Shown here: one piece after another, positions 15,145-24,000 of the stretch
Numbering within the stretch: the first letter of the stretch is position 1
Layout of the letters: the number at the start of each line of letters is the position of its first letter
Origin: an uncultured Flavihumibacter sp.
GTDB taxonomy: Bacteria; Bacteroidota; Bacteroidia; Chitinophagales; Chitinophagaceae
DNA: 24,494 nt
Assembly: GCA_946482545.1 (NCBI GenBank)
Contig: CAMLRX010000076.1
Location: 1-24,494, forward strand
Direction of reading: 5' to 3'
Notes under the pieces: model-generated
Told to the model about the DNA's origin: nothing
What the model saw: only the letters and a program-made list of their open reading frames with translations
Databases searched by the model: none
Position numbers and translations under genes: made by a program

Positions 15145-16467
15145 ATGCGTACACTATGCTCCGGACTGCTCCTGCTTATCGCCATATCCGTTTCCGCGCA
15201 GGAAACGAAAGCTGTTCTTTTTGAACGGGTAAGTATCTTCAATGGCCGTTCAACTGCTGTTTCGCCACCCATGTATGTGCTGGTAGCGGGAAACACCATT
15301 CAGAAAATCAGCGCCGTTCCCTTCGATGCGCCCACCGATGCGGTGAAGATAAACGGAGAAGGAAAAGTGTTGATGCCCGGTCTTATAGACGTGCATGTAC
15401 ACCTCACATTCGGTGCGCTCTCAAAGAAGGATATGCTTTCATCGGAAACAACGGAAGCCATGTTGATGCAACGGGTAGGGATATCCGCAGAAAAAACATT
15501 GTTGCGCGGTTTTACCAGTGTACGCGATGTGGGCGGCCCGATCTTCCCACTGAAAGCCGCTATAGATCAGGGAAAAATCACCGGGCCAAGAATATGGCCC
15601 TCGGGCGCGACCGTTAGCCAGACCGCAGGACATGGGGATTTCCGTACACCCGATGAACGTTCCCGCCGTTTCTTCGGCGAAGCTTCCATGGCGGAAAAAT
15701 ACAACGCAACCTTCATCGCCGATGGGCGGGATGAAGTGCTTACCGCTGTTCGGGAGAACCTCCGTTTCGGCGCCAGCCAGATCAAAGTAATGGCCGGAGG
15801 GGGCACTTCTTCCGCCTACGATCCCGTGGATGTTACCCAATACACTTTAGATGAGATGAAAGCTGCCGTGGAAGCAGCAGATGATTGGGGTACCTACGTT
15901 ACCGTTCATGCTTATACGCCGAAGGCGGTGCAACGGGCAGTGCAAGCCGGTGTGAAATGTATTGAACATGGTCAGTTGCTGGATGAATACACGTTGAAAC
16001 TGATGGCGAAGAAAAGGGTATGGCTCAGTTTGCAAAACCTGGTGGAAGATACGCCAGAAATGGATCCGCAGCGCAGGGAAAAACGAAAACCGGTGATAGA
16101 AGGGCAGGAAAGGGTATGGCCGCTGGCGAAAAAGCTGAAAGTAAAACTCGCCTGGGGAACAGATTTCCTCTTCGAACCCGATCTGAATGAAAGGCAGAAC
16201 GAATTCATCCTCCGGTTACGGAAATGGTTCACCAATGCAGAAATACTGAAAATGGTGACGTACGATAACGCACAGTTGCTGGCACTCTCCGGACTTAGAA
16301 GTCCGTATGCCGGTAAACTTGGCGTAGTGGAAGAAGGTGCACTCGCCGATCTTTTGCTGGTGAATGGAAACCCATTGGCAGATATTGAACTCATCGCCGA
16401 TCCGGCGAAGAATTTCCTGGTGATTATGAAAGACGGGAAAATTTACAAGAACAATCTTCCGCAGTAA
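15145..16467 (+). CDS. Secreted amidohydrolase family protein
   Basis: 440 residues. Signal peptide MRTLCSGLLLLIAISVSAQ. The metal-dependent amidohydrolase fold is shown by the first ligand pair H84-V-H86 in MPGLIDVHVHL, a possible carboxylated lysine at K214 (QIKVMAGGG), ligands H255 (VTVHAYT) and H275 (CIEHGQLLD), and the catalytic Asp D339 in AWGTDF. The C-terminal strand GVVEEGALADLLLVNGNPL closes the composite beta-sandwich. The closest groups are the imidazolonepropionase-like and Xaa-Pro (prolidase-type) amidohydrolases; the substrate cannot be assigned. Predicted periplasmic. Its stop is only 2 bp from the stop of the convergent CHAT gene, leaving no room for a terminator between them. 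Confidence 0.9.
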   Translation: MRTLCSGLLLLIAISVSAQETKAVLFERVSIFNGRSTAVSPPMYVLVAGNTIQKISAVPFDAPTDAVKINGEGKVLMPGLIDVHVHLTFGALSKKDMLSSETTEAMLMQRVGISAEKTLLRGFTSVRDVGGPIFPLKAAIDQGKITGPRIWPSGATVSQTAGHGDFRTPDERSRRFFGEASMAEKYNATFIADGRDEVLTAVRENLRFGASQIKVMAGGGTSSAYDPVDVTQYTLDEMKAAVEAADDWGTYVTVHAYTPKAVQRAVQAGVKCIEHGQLLDEYTLKLMAKKRVWLSLQNLVEDTPEMDPQRREKRKPVIEGQERVWPLAKKLKVKLAWGTDFLFEPDLNERQNEFILRLRKWFTNAEILKMVTYDNAQLLALSGLRSPYAGKLGVVEEGALADLLLVNGNPLADIELIADPAKNFLVIMKDGKIYKNNLPQ

Positions 16468-16469
16468 TA

Positions 16470-19397
16470 TTATGGCCGGGCGCGCTTCTTTCTGTTGAAG
16501 GCCAATAAAATCAATACGATTGCCACCATTCCGCCAGACAGAATGCTCCACAAGAGCCATCTGCGCTCTTCCGGCATATTCATCGGTTCGGTATTGCCCA
16601 TCAATACCAGTCCGGCCCAGTATTCGGGGGAAAGTGTTCTGCCTTTTGCGCCGGACAGGTAACTGAGTTTTGCCCTGCGTAACGCTTCATCTTTACGCAT
16701 TCCTTTTGCCAGGTTCGCATAGAAAACTTCGGTGATGGCCACACTGGATTGTTCATCAATTTTCCAGAGTGCCGTGAGCATGCTGTTGCTTCCCGCATAT
16801 TGAAACGCGTGCGCAAGGGAAATCATGCCTTCACCATCCTGGTACCCTGCTGAACCGGATTCACAGGCGGTAAGCACGGTGAGCTCCGAGCGCAGGTCGC
16901 ATTCGTAGATATCGGAAAGGTAAAGCGTATAACTGTTGTCGTTATGTCGGGCCGTATCAGGATAGAAAAGCAGCCTGGAGTATTCAGGGAAAAGGTTGTT
17001 GGCCTCTGCATGGGTGCCGATATGAATGATGCGGTGATTGCCTGCTTTCTGTTTAAAATTGGTGATGGTAGAACTTTTTCCGGAGAAAATACTGCCTTCA
17101 AATTCATCCGCCATTTTTTTGGCAAGCTGGTCGCTGAAAGGCAAGGGGAGAAACGAGAAGTAGGCTTTTTCGGTTTCGGGTAACAATCTTTTTAAACCTG
17201 GCTCTTCGCGGAATCCGGGAACAAATGCAATGTAATTTTCACTTGTGAGGGCCGAATGCTGCATGGGCACTAGTTGCTGCAGGCTATAACGATAAGAAAA
17301 TGCCTGCCGGGCAAGCAGCATTTGTTGGGGAAAATCATTGAACTGTGTTGCCGGTCGGCGCAGCAGGGTTTCGAAATTCAGGTGGTACAACGGCCCATCG
17401 GGCAATACGATTACTGCGGCATGCGGTACCATTTTTTCGATAGGCGCCCATATTTTAAGGTACAATTGGTGCAACAGATGTCCGGTAATGGGAGCGTTGG
17501 CATAATTTGCGCGTAAGGCGAGCATCATGCTGTCGATCCCCTTTGCATCCAGTAGGGTGAATTGTGTTTTGGTCCGGTCTCCCGTTGTTACCAGTAACTT
17601 ATCGTTGTTGAAAATATATTTTACAAAGCAGGTGTTGGGGGGAAGTTGCTTCTGCAAGCGTGTGAGGTTGGTTTCCGTTTTGCCGTAACGCATGGAGAAA
17701 TACCTAGGGTAACTGCGTTTCAGTTCACGGCTGAACTGTTCAAAGCGGTGCGTCGCTGCAAGGTATGCCTGCATGGCGTTTTCCTGCTGTAGTGCAGCGG
17801 TGATGTTCTGTTTGAGTTGCGTTTCCTGATTCAACAGGTGCTGGGGTACGAACGCAAAACGCTGGCTGTTCCTGCTGTCCATCCTCGAACGGATCCGCGC
17901 GTAGATATTTGCTTCGTGTGTGCTTACCAGTTCTTCCAGGTATTTTTCTTTTCCAGATACTTCGTGCAACTCCAGCAGCAGTTGCTGAATGAATTGAAGC
18001 AGTTCGTGCTGATCGGCCAGCAATAACGTCTGATCGGCTTCATCGTAAAGAACGGATTTCCTTCTTTCCAGTACATTTTCAGCGTGTTGAAGTTCGTTCA
18101 GGAGATTGGAAAGCGCTGCTTCATTTTTCACGGGCAGCAGGGCATAAGTGGATTTGACTTTCATGAGCAGCGCCCTGGGGCGCCGGATTTCGACCTGAAC
18201 AGAATCCAGTGCCCGCCCGGTTTTTTTCAGCAGCAACTGAATCACCGACAATGCGTTGTCTGCATACCCGACAGCTGCTTTATGCTGGCCGCAGCGTGCG
18301 GTGATTTCCGACATGTTCAGGAATTGCTGTACCTGCTGCAGGCTGTTGCTTTCACCAGCTTTCACCAGGTAATCAAGTGTTTTGCTGCTCTTTGCCATGG
18401 CTTCGGCACAACTGTTGTTTTCCGCCAGAAAGAGCGCATGGTTCTGCATGTATTCCAGGTAAATAAAATCGAACTGATCTCCGAACGCCCTCCCGTACAA
18501 CTTACCTGCTTCTGCGTACAATATGGCTGCTTTGTCCTCCGCCCCGAGTTTGTCGTACACGAGTGCCAGTCCATAACATGCATCGCCATGCCAGAAGAGT
18601 TGATCGCTATCCTGTGCGGCTACGCCTTTTCTTCCCTGTTCCAGCAATTCAATGGCCCTGGGATAATTTCGTTTCGCGTAGTACAATTGACCCAGGAGTA
18701 TTTGAGAGATAAATAGGTTATGGTTACCGGCTTTCTTTTTAAGGTCGTAAGCATACAAAAGCAGTTCTTCCGTTTTGGCGTAGTTGCCCAGTTCTTTATA
18801 AACGCCGCCAAGGTTTTCGATGGCACGGAATTGCAGGTCCTGCGCATCGGGCTTTTGTGGCGGTGCCGGTATGATTTGGAGGAAGGTGCCACACAACTCA
18901 ATACACTCCTGCATCGCGGAAATGGCTGCCGTTGTATTTCCATTTACCCTGTATATGCCCGCGAGGTTATTTTTCAGCAATGCTTTTCTGTAATACTTAT
19001 TCTGGGGTGTTTCAGGTGCTTTATCCAGCATTTGTAACGCCTGCGTGAAACAATAGGCTGCACTGTCGTTACGGGAGGCGTACCAATGGATGGTGCCAAG
19101 TGCATTGTAGCAGGCGTACAACAGTTCAGGGTTCTTATTTGCGCGTGTAAGCAGGTGTTGTACCGCTTTTTGGAATTGGTTTTCGGAAAGATTGGGGTGA
19201 GACCCATAGCGCATCCATGCAACTATGGAATCGGTCATCTGATGCGCGATGAAATAATTGAGTTTATCCTGGACCTGGGTCAGGGCATCATTTTCTTTTT
19301 GCTGAACGGTCTTCTTTTCCACATCTTTTTGCGCGTGCGATGGCTGCGCCAACGCCAGTGCGCAAAGCAGGAGGAAGCAGTAGAAGTGCCGTTTCAT
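16470..19397 (-). CDS. TPR-CHAT domain protein, membrane-anchored caspase-like protease
   Basis: 975 residues from the ATG at 19397. This start is preferred over the GTG at 19415, because it opens directly into a signal peptide (KRHFYCFLLLCALALAQPSHAQ). Residues about 40-560 are helical TPR-like repeats (for example NKYYRKALLKNNLAGIYRVN, AIENLGGVYKELGNYAKTEELL). The CHAT domain occupies about 650-930: PNTCFVKYIF, AAVIVLPDGPLYHLNFETLL, the catalytic His in HIGTHAEA (H796) and the catalytic Cys in LTACESGSAG (C845), then YAGSNSMLTALWKIDEQSS. A single C-terminal helix at about 946-966 (LLWSILSGGMVAIVLILLAF) with a basic tail anchors it in the inner membrane with the TPR and CHAT parts in the periplasm. 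CHAT proteins are caspase-clan cysteine proteases. It is last in the operon after a sigma factor and an anti-sigma/TPR gene. Confidence 0.9.
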   Translation of the reverse strand: MKRHFYCFLLLCALALAQPSHAQKDVEKKTVQQKENDALTQVQDKLNYFIAHQMTDSIVAWMRYGSHPNLSENQFQKAVQHLLTRANKNPELLYACYNALGTIHWYASRNDSAAYCFTQALQMLDKAPETPQNKYYRKALLKNNLAGIYRVNGNTTAAISAMQECIELCGTFLQIIPAPPQKPDAQDLQFRAIENLGGVYKELGNYAKTEELLLYAYDLKKKAGNHNLFISQILLGQLYYAKRNYPRAIELLEQGRKGVAAQDSDQLFWHGDACYGLALVYDKLGAEDKAAILYAEAGKLYGRAFGDQFDFIYLEYMQNHALFLAENNSCAEAMAKSSKTLDYLVKAGESNSLQQVQQFLNMSEITARCGQHKAAVGYADNALSVIQLLLKKTGRALDSVQVEIRRPRALLMKVKSTYALLPVKNEAALSNLLNELQHAENVLERRKSVLYDEADQTLLLADQHELLQFIQQLLLELHEVSGKEKYLEELVSTHEANIYARIRSRMDSRNSQRFAFVPQHLLNQETQLKQNITAALQQENAMQAYLAATHRFEQFSRELKRSYPRYFSMRYGKTETNLTRLQKQLPPNTCFVKYIFNNDKLLVTTGDRTKTQFTLLDAKGIDSMMLALRANYANAPITGHLLHQLYLKIWAPIEKMVPHAAVIVLPDGPLYHLNFETLLRRPATQFNDFPQQMLLARQAFSYRYSLQQLVPMQHSALTSENYIAFVPGFREEPGLKRLLPETEKAYFSFLPLPFSDQLAKKMADEFEGSIFSGKSSTITNFKQKAGNHRIIHIGTHAEANNLFPEYSRLLFYPDTARHNDNSYTLYLSDIYECDLRSELTVLTACESGSAGYQDGEGMISLAHAFQYAGSNSMLTALWKIDEQSSVAITEVFYANLAKGMRKDEALRRAKLSYLSGAKGRTLSPEYWAGLVLMGNTEPMNMPEERRWLLWSILSGGMVAIVLILLAFNRKKRARP

Positions 19398-19415
19398 GTC
19401 AATGTTTTGAATCAC

Positions 19416-20126
19416 TTAGTTGGCTTTGAGCGACTGCAACAGTGCGGGTGCATCAGGGTATTTCGATTGTTTAAGAAGTTCAGTGGCGCGTTGTGTATTG
19501 CCCAGTTTTATTTGAGCGAGCGCCGCATACCACAGCGCTTCGTGGTAAAATGCGCTGCCCGTATTTTTTGTTACCGGTAAGAAATGATTGTATGCAATTT
19601 CCGGCCTGCCGAGCGCCAATTCTGCGCAGCCTGTAAAATAGTGCACGGTATCCGATGGCGCTGCAGTCAGCAGGGGTGCCCATCTTTCCAGCGCTTCTTT
19701 GTAATGGCCGGTTTTGTAATCCACCATGCCACGGTCAAATGCATAGGTTTCCGTGGCGCCCATTGGAGTGATCAGTCCTGGATCAGTGGTATAGAACTTT
19801 GAATACAGCGTATTTTTTGAAGGGGAATAGAACCAGAACCCCGCGCTCAGCAATACGATGGCCGCGGCAGGTATCCATAACCGGTATTTCCTGGCGGGTA
19901 CAACAGGTGCGGAAAAAGCTTCCTTGTGCCATGCTTTCAGTCTTTCTTCCTTCCCTTCAGTCTCAATGCCCTCTTTCAGGAGTCTTATTTCACCGGCGAA
20001 TTGTTGCAGCGTTGGATCGTTGGCCAGGGCTGCTTCAAAGGAGCGGCGTGTGGGTTCATCCATTTCATTCAGCAACCAGGCGCTGATCTGTTGAAATTGT
20101 TCTTCCGATAAATGCCGGTTATTCAT
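19416..20126 (-). CDS. Anti-sigma-like transmembrane protein with periplasmic TPR domain
   Basis: 236 residues. Residues 1-75 are a helical cytoplasmic segment (LSEEQFQQISAWLLNEMDEP, then TRRSFEAALANDPTLQQFAGE) of the kind found in Bacteroidota anti-sigma factors without a zinc motif. One transmembrane helix at about 82-100 (LWIPAAAIVLLSAGFWFYS) follows, then a periplasmic domain with TPR-like repeats (YKTGHYKEALERWAPLLTAA; FTGCAELALGRPEIAYNHFL; LWYAALAQIKLGNTQRATEL). The ATG at 20126 is used because it overlaps the sigma-factor stop by 8 bp; the longer in-frame start at 20156 would add ten residues inside the sigma gene. It lies between the sigma factor and the CHAT protease, so it is a candidate partner of both: sigma inside, TPR-CHAT outside. 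Anti-sigma function is inferred. Confidence 0.8.
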   Translation of the reverse strand: MNNRHLSEEQFQQISAWLLNEMDEPTRRSFEAALANDPTLQQFAGEIRLLKEGIETEGKEERLKAWHKEAFSAPVVPARKYRLWIPAAAIVLLSAGFWFYSPSKNTLYSKFYTTDPGLITPMGATETYAFDRGMVDYKTGHYKEALERWAPLLTAAPSDTVHYFTGCAELALGRPEIAYNHFLPVTKNTGSAFYHEALWYAALAQIKLGNTQRATELLKQSKYPDAPALLQSLKAN

Positions 20127-20697
20127 GGTGATCGGTTTTTGACAGTACGGCGGCACGGAGCCTTTCCATACAACGGTATTTTTTGTTCCTGGCCGAGGCT
20201 TCCGTGATGTTCAGTGCGGAAGCCACCTCGCGCAGGCTTTGTTTAGAGAAATATACCCGCAGCAACAGGTCGCGGCATTCCGCACCCAATAAGCGAAACT
20301 GTTGTTGCACGGTGCGGAGTTTGCGTTCCTGTTGCGCATCTTCCATCGTAGCCAATTCTGGCAACTCAGTTTCCGCCACATGGACGGTGTGCATCTTTTG
20401 CTGTGCCCGCAAACGGTCGATCCATTTGTGCCTGGCTACGCTGAAGATGTATCCTCCAGCAGCTTCTGCTGAAACAGGCGCATACTTTCCCGCCGAAATA
20501 TTGCGCCAGGTAGCCAGAAAGGCCTCCTGGTAAATATCTGCAGCATCCGCTTCCTGTCCACCATTTTGCAACAGCCAGTTTTTCACACCCGGGTAATGTG
20601 CCACATAAAGGCTTTTCAAAGCAGCCTCGTCTCCGGAAAGCAACAATGCGGAAAACGGTGTGCTTTTTAGGTTGTGCAATGAAATATCTTCTTTCAT
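20119..20697 (-). CDS. ECF-type RNA polymerase sigma factor
   Basis: 192 residues. Region 2 spans about residues 25-100 (ALKSLYVAHYPGVKNWLLQN, ADIYQEAFLATWRNI, GGYIFSVARHKWIDRLRAQQ). Region 4 spans about residues 130-185 (LLGAECRDLLLRVYFSKQSL, REVASALNITEASARNKKYR). There is no region 1 or 3, so it is of the extracytoplasmic-function class. It is the first gene of a three-gene minus-strand operon; its stop overlaps the next start by 8 bp, which suggests translational coupling with the anti-sigma-like gene. It is divergent from the large lipoprotein gene at 20840. Likely controls its own operon, perhaps also the lipoprotein (inference). Confidence 0.93.
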   Translation of the reverse strand: MKEDISLHNLKSTPFSALLLSGDEAALKSLYVAHYPGVKNWLLQNGGQEADAADIYQEAFLATWRNISAGKYAPVSAEAAGGYIFSVARHKWIDRLRAQQKMHTVHVAETELPELATMEDAQQERKLRTVQQQFRLLGAECRDLLLRVYFSKQSLREVASALNITEASARNKKYRCMERLRAAVLSKTDHHE

Positions 20698-20705
20698 ATA
20701 GGAAA

Positions 20706-20734
20706 GAAAGATAATTCAAAATCTTAAACAGCAA
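20706..20734 (-). promoter_or_regulatory. Putative promoter of the sigma/TPR/CHAT operon
   Basis: On the minus strand TATCTTTC (20713-20706) matches the -7 consensus TAnnTTTG at all but the last base, with TTG (20734-20732) 18 bp upstream as a -33-like element. The box ends 8 bp before the sigma ATG. Weak evidence, because the spacer is short and one consensus base is missing. Confidence 0.35.
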
Positions 20735-20839
20735 CGCGCACTTCATACACTTATCGTTCAAAAAGAAAAACATCATCAATATTTTTTCAGCCTGATGATG
20801 TTTTCAGATTCCTGCGATAAATGGCTAAAAGCAAACGCC

Positions 20840-23362
20840 ATGAAGAAGTTATACCTCGTAGCCCTGCTGTTTACGGTACTCTGGTCCTGCAAAAAGGATA
20901 TGGGCACACCGGAGGGAACGCTGCCGGATGATACAACGTTCAACCTTACCCTCAAAGAGGTGGGGGTAACCGTGCCTTCGGGTGTAACATTGAACCTGGA
21001 GGGCAGTTCGGTATTTTCGTATGGCATGGAAAAAGCGGTGGATGGTTCAGGGAAATCATCCATAGCGTTTGAGCAGGGGAAATTCGTATTGGCATGGCTG
21101 GTGGATAAAAACGGGCAGCCGCTGATGGCTGGATTGATTACTGATAGTACTTCAGAAATATCGCCTGCAAGTACTGCGAAAGCATTGTTGTACCTGGCGT
21201 ACAATATACCCTTGCAGATAGATTCACTTTCGCCGTATTTCATCAACAACATCAGCCTGTTGGCGGGAGCAAAAGAATGGGAAAACCAGTTCGTGGGAAT
21301 GTTCCGGGCAGACCCGCTTGTGCTTTCCAAACAAACTTATATCCCGGCGCTCCGCACGAAGCTGGAAGAAATGGTGGGTGTTTTCGATCCCGCCGATATC
21401 CGTGCCCAGTCGAAGGCCGCCGATATACTGGTCGATGCAAATGATATCCGGAGCGGGTTGCAGGTGTCGGAGGAAGGGCTCAGCCAGTTCCAGGTGTCGA
21501 ACCAGCGCAGGAGAAGGGCCCATGCCTTTCTGTATAAAATGTATTACCGCGACCTTGATGACAAGTACCACGTGGTGACCCCTTCAGTAGATAAATCCAG
21601 CAAGTCGGATAAAGATTATCCTGTAGGTCCCGTGGCTGCAATCAACGGGTTTCTTTCAGAAGTTGGAAAGAATATTGAAGGAAAGGGGATTGAGTCTGCG
21701 GTAGTTACCTCAGGGCCATTCAAACTGGAACTGCAGGACAAAGAATCCATGGCGTTGTACAAACTGAGGATCATCGGTCCCGGACGTTTGCCGAATGGAG
21801 ACCAGCAACTTACTGAGGCGGAAGAAAGTATGCTCACCCGGCTGCGTATTGAGACCTTCCTGCTGGATTTTGTGGTACCCGCCATTTCTATCGTCACTTC
21901 AGCGCCAGACATACCCAAAGGCGGCAACCTCCTGCCTAAACCCAGTTTTCCCGAAAGGGTGGACGCGCTCGCCGCTTTGCTGAAAACTTTACCTGATGTA
22001 ACAGAAGAAATAAAAAACGGCAACTATAAAGTGGCATTGGAAAAGTTTATGTTGAATGTTATGAACGAAGCGTATGGCGTAAAGCTTGATATGGTGCTTA
22101 ACATTGCTACCATGGCTGCCACCGAAGGTTCGGTGAAGGCGCATTTTGTAAAGCGCATCGAACACCTGCTGTTCATCCTGAAAGCAGCCGACGCCACGCT
22201 GGCTGTGGGCGACCTGCTGCGGATAGATGCGCACCTTTCATCCTCGCGCACATTGGAAGAATGGGAAATAAAAGCAAGAGCAGGACAGGTAAAACTGCTG
22301 CCAAAGGAAAGCGCCATTAATACGCGTACCAAACACATCATTAAAGCGGAGGTAAAGAATGTGGATGAAAACGGAACCACCCATCCTTTCTTTGAATGGA
22401 GCACATCGGGCAAATACGGCACCATCAGCGATACCAAAGGCCACAGCGGAACGTCTTTCGCAAGCGCTGACGCGGAAGTAACCTATTATGGCACGGTGGC
22501 CGCTTCGGCGCTGTCGGAAGGCCCTAACCTTGAATACATTTATGTTACGGCCAAAATTGGCAACGCTGTAATTGGAAGAGATACGGCAGTAATAGACCTC
22601 AAGAAAACACGTTACCAGATGAAGCCCGATGGCGCCACCCTTACGGGGAAAAAAGGCGGGCACAACAGTGTGGCCCTCTACCTGGAAAAAACGGATGGTA
22701 CAACAGATATTAAACCCAATGATGACACGGATTATAAAGTGGTGTGGTCCACACCCGGTAAACACGGAACACTCTTGAATGTGGACGGCGAACGCGGCAA
22801 AACGCTCACAGATTATGACAACGACCAGATTTGGTACGAATGCACCGACAAGGATACCAAAGAAGGCACAGAATCCATTCAGATCAGGGTGTATTCCAAG
22901 CCCAAAGGTGAACCGGCTTCGGCGTTCAGTTTATTTGAAGAAGTGAAAGGAACGGTTAAGATCAACAACGATCCGAAGAAAAAAGTGATCAAGGTACAAA
23001 TGGAACTCTTCCATGGCGATACCACTACCGGTCCGTTCCGCAGCTGGCCCAGCGGCAGCACTTACTATTCGTACCAATGCCACAAATCCAGCGGCGTACG
23101 TTTTAAAGAGGACCCCGAGGCCGCTTCTTATTTCCTGCGGTTTTTTGTGGCGGGAAAGCCCACCATTGGCGCGCCAACCACCCAGAGCTGGAAAGCCGGG
23201 GATCCTTCTCCCTACGCTCCGGCGAGTTTTGCCATGCCTGGTTATGCAGGAGGTTTTTACGCGGTGATCTATTCCTATGGCGCAAGAGTTGGCCCCACTG
23301 ATGGACACGCAAACGGAAGCGGGCGCGCTGGTTATGCAGAAGTGATCATTACCTTAAAATAA
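20840..23362 (+). CDS. Large lipoprotein with C-terminal Ig-like repeats, function unknown
   Basis: 840 residues from the ATG at 20840, preferred over the upstream in-frame ATG at 20795 because it opens a lipoprotein signal peptide (MKKLYLVALLFTVLWSC, Cys17, then KKD). The first 490 residues are of mixed helix/strand character with no motif I recognise. Two tandem Ig-like segments follow: one near residues 500-595 containing FEWSTSGKYGTISDTKG and one near 610-715 containing VVWSTPGKHGTLLNVDGERG. They share the pattern W-S-T-x-G-K-x-G-T followed by a strand and Y, typical of bacterial Ig-like domains. The last 120 residues are Gly/Ser/aromatic-rich (MPGYAGGFYAVIYSYG). Expected at the outer membrane or cell surface. 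Divergent from the ECF sigma gene, with 142 bp between, and followed by a strong terminator. Confidence 0.8.
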   Translation: MKKLYLVALLFTVLWSCKKDMGTPEGTLPDDTTFNLTLKEVGVTVPSGVTLNLEGSSVFSYGMEKAVDGSGKSSIAFEQGKFVLAWLVDKNGQPLMAGLITDSTSEISPASTAKALLYLAYNIPLQIDSLSPYFINNISLLAGAKEWENQFVGMFRADPLVLSKQTYIPALRTKLEEMVGVFDPADIRAQSKAADILVDANDIRSGLQVSEEGLSQFQVSNQRRRRAHAFLYKMYYRDLDDKYHVVTPSVDKSSKSDKDYPVGPVAAINGFLSEVGKNIEGKGIESAVVTSGPFKLELQDKESMALYKLRIIGPGRLPNGDQQLTEAEESMLTRLRIETFLLDFVVPAISIVTSAPDIPKGGNLLPKPSFPERVDALAALLKTLPDVTEEIKNGNYKVALEKFMLNVMNEAYGVKLDMVLNIATMAATEGSVKAHFVKRIEHLLFILKAADATLAVGDLLRIDAHLSSSRTLEEWEIKARAGQVKLLPKESAINTRTKHIIKAEVKNVDENGTTHPFFEWSTSGKYGTISDTKGHSGTSFASADAEVTYYGTVAASALSEGPNLEYIYVTAKIGNAVIGRDTAVIDLKKTRYQMKPDGATLTGKKGGHNSVALYLEKTDGTTDIKPNDDTDYKVVWSTPGKHGTLLNVDGERGKTLTDYDNDQIWYECTDKDTKEGTESIQIRVYSKPKGEPASAFSLFEEVKGTVKINNDPKKKVIKVQMELFHGDTTTGPFRSWPSGSTYYSYQCHKSSGVRFKEDPEAASYFLRFFVAGKPTIGAPTTQSWKAGDPSPYAPASFAMPGYAGGFYAVIYSYGARVGPTDGHANGSGRAGYAEVIITLK

Positions 23363-23386
23363 CAGGAATTCTCATGTTTTCGCTTT

Positions 23387-23417
23387 GCCCGGTAGTGTCA
23401 ACTGCCGGGCTTTTTTT
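23387..23417 (+). terminator. Intrinsic terminator after the large lipoprotein gene
   Basis: Stem GCCCGGTAGT (23387-23396) / ACTGCCGGGC (23401-23410) with one T-G wobble, loop GTCA, followed by seven T at 23411-23417. It lies 24 bp after the stop. Confidence 0.93.
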
Positions 23418-23501
23418 ATACCTGAAAATTGCAGATTGTGCGTGTCGCAATCACCCCGGAATTTGTCTTTATTACGTCCGTATTTTACCTGCCATTCTCC
23501 C

Positions 23502-23509
23502 TACATTTG
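23502..23509 (+). promoter_or_regulatory. Putative -7 box of the VOC gene
   Basis: TACATTTG is an exact TAnnTTTG match, 28 bp before the ATG at 23538. No clear -33 TTTG is found at the usual distance, so only the -7 element is called. Confidence 0.4.
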
Positions 23510-23537
23510 TATCCTTCACCCAATAAAACATACGATC

Positions 23538-23957
23538 ATGATGGTAAATCCTTATTTGAATTTCGATGGCAATGCGGAAGAAGCCTTTCGTTTTTACCAA
23601 TCTGTTTTCGGCGGCGAACTTTTTGTTCAGAAAATGAGCGCCGCTCCCGGTACCGAAGGACTTTCCGAAGCAGAAAAGAACCGCGCAATGCACGTGTCGC
23701 TGCCGGTTGGCAACGGACAGTTCCTCATGGCCTCCGATTGTTTGCCCTCCGCCGGCCACGTACTCAAGGTGGGCAACAACAATTATATTTCCGTTTCACC
23801 CGACAGCAGGGAAGACGCCGATCGCCTTTTCAACGGACTTTCAGCCGACGGGAAAGTTGAAATGCCCATGGCCGATATGTTCTGGGGCGATTATTTCGGC
23901 TCCTTCCAGGATAAGTTCGGGGTGTGCTGGATGATTAATTTTACGAATCCGAAGTAG
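23538..23957 (+). CDS. VOC family protein, PhnB-like glyoxalase fold
   Basis: 139 residues, cytoplasmic. It opens MVNPYLNFDGNAEEAFRFYQ and continues SVFGGEL, the typical start of PhnB/3-demethylubiquinone-methyltransferase-like VOC proteins, and ends DMFWGDYFGSFQDKFGVCWM, the equally typical WG(D/A)xxGxxxDxFGxxW motif. The central segments SLPVGNGQFLMASD and NNYISVSPDSREDADRLFNG complete two paired beta-alpha-beta-beta-beta units. Function of the family is unsettled; despite the name it is not established as part of phosphonate metabolism. The ATG at 23538 (or the next codon, 23541) is preferred to the longer frame from 23385, because the extra residues overlap the terminator and promoter and show no family similarity. 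Confidence 0.93.
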   Translation: MMVNPYLNFDGNAEEAFRFYQSVFGGELFVQKMSAAPGTEGLSEAEKNRAMHVSLPVGNGQFLMASDCLPSAGHVLKVGNNNYISVSPDSREDADRLFNGLSADGKVEMPMADMFWGDYFGSFQDKFGVCWMINFTNPK

Positions 23958-23968
23958 CCTCACCCCGC

Positions 23969-24000
23969 CCCCTCTCCCCAGGGAGAGGGGCATTGCTTTT
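23969..24000. repeat. Palindromic intergenic repeat / possible terminator after the VOC gene
   Basis: CCCCTCTCCC (23969-23978) and GGGAGAGGGG (23981-23990) form a perfect 10-bp stem with a two-base loop (CA), followed by CATTGC and four T. I recall C-rich elements of this kind as dispersed intergenic repeats in Bacteroidota and other genomes. It could also stop transcription of the upstream VOC gene. Confidence 0.6.

Noticed and set aside
18084..18716. 210-codon plus-strand ORF
   Set aside because: Antisense to the TPR part of the CHAT gene; no recognisable motif.
19398..19415. GTG start for the CHAT gene
   Set aside because: It adds six residues before the signal peptide; the ATG at 19397 begins it directly.
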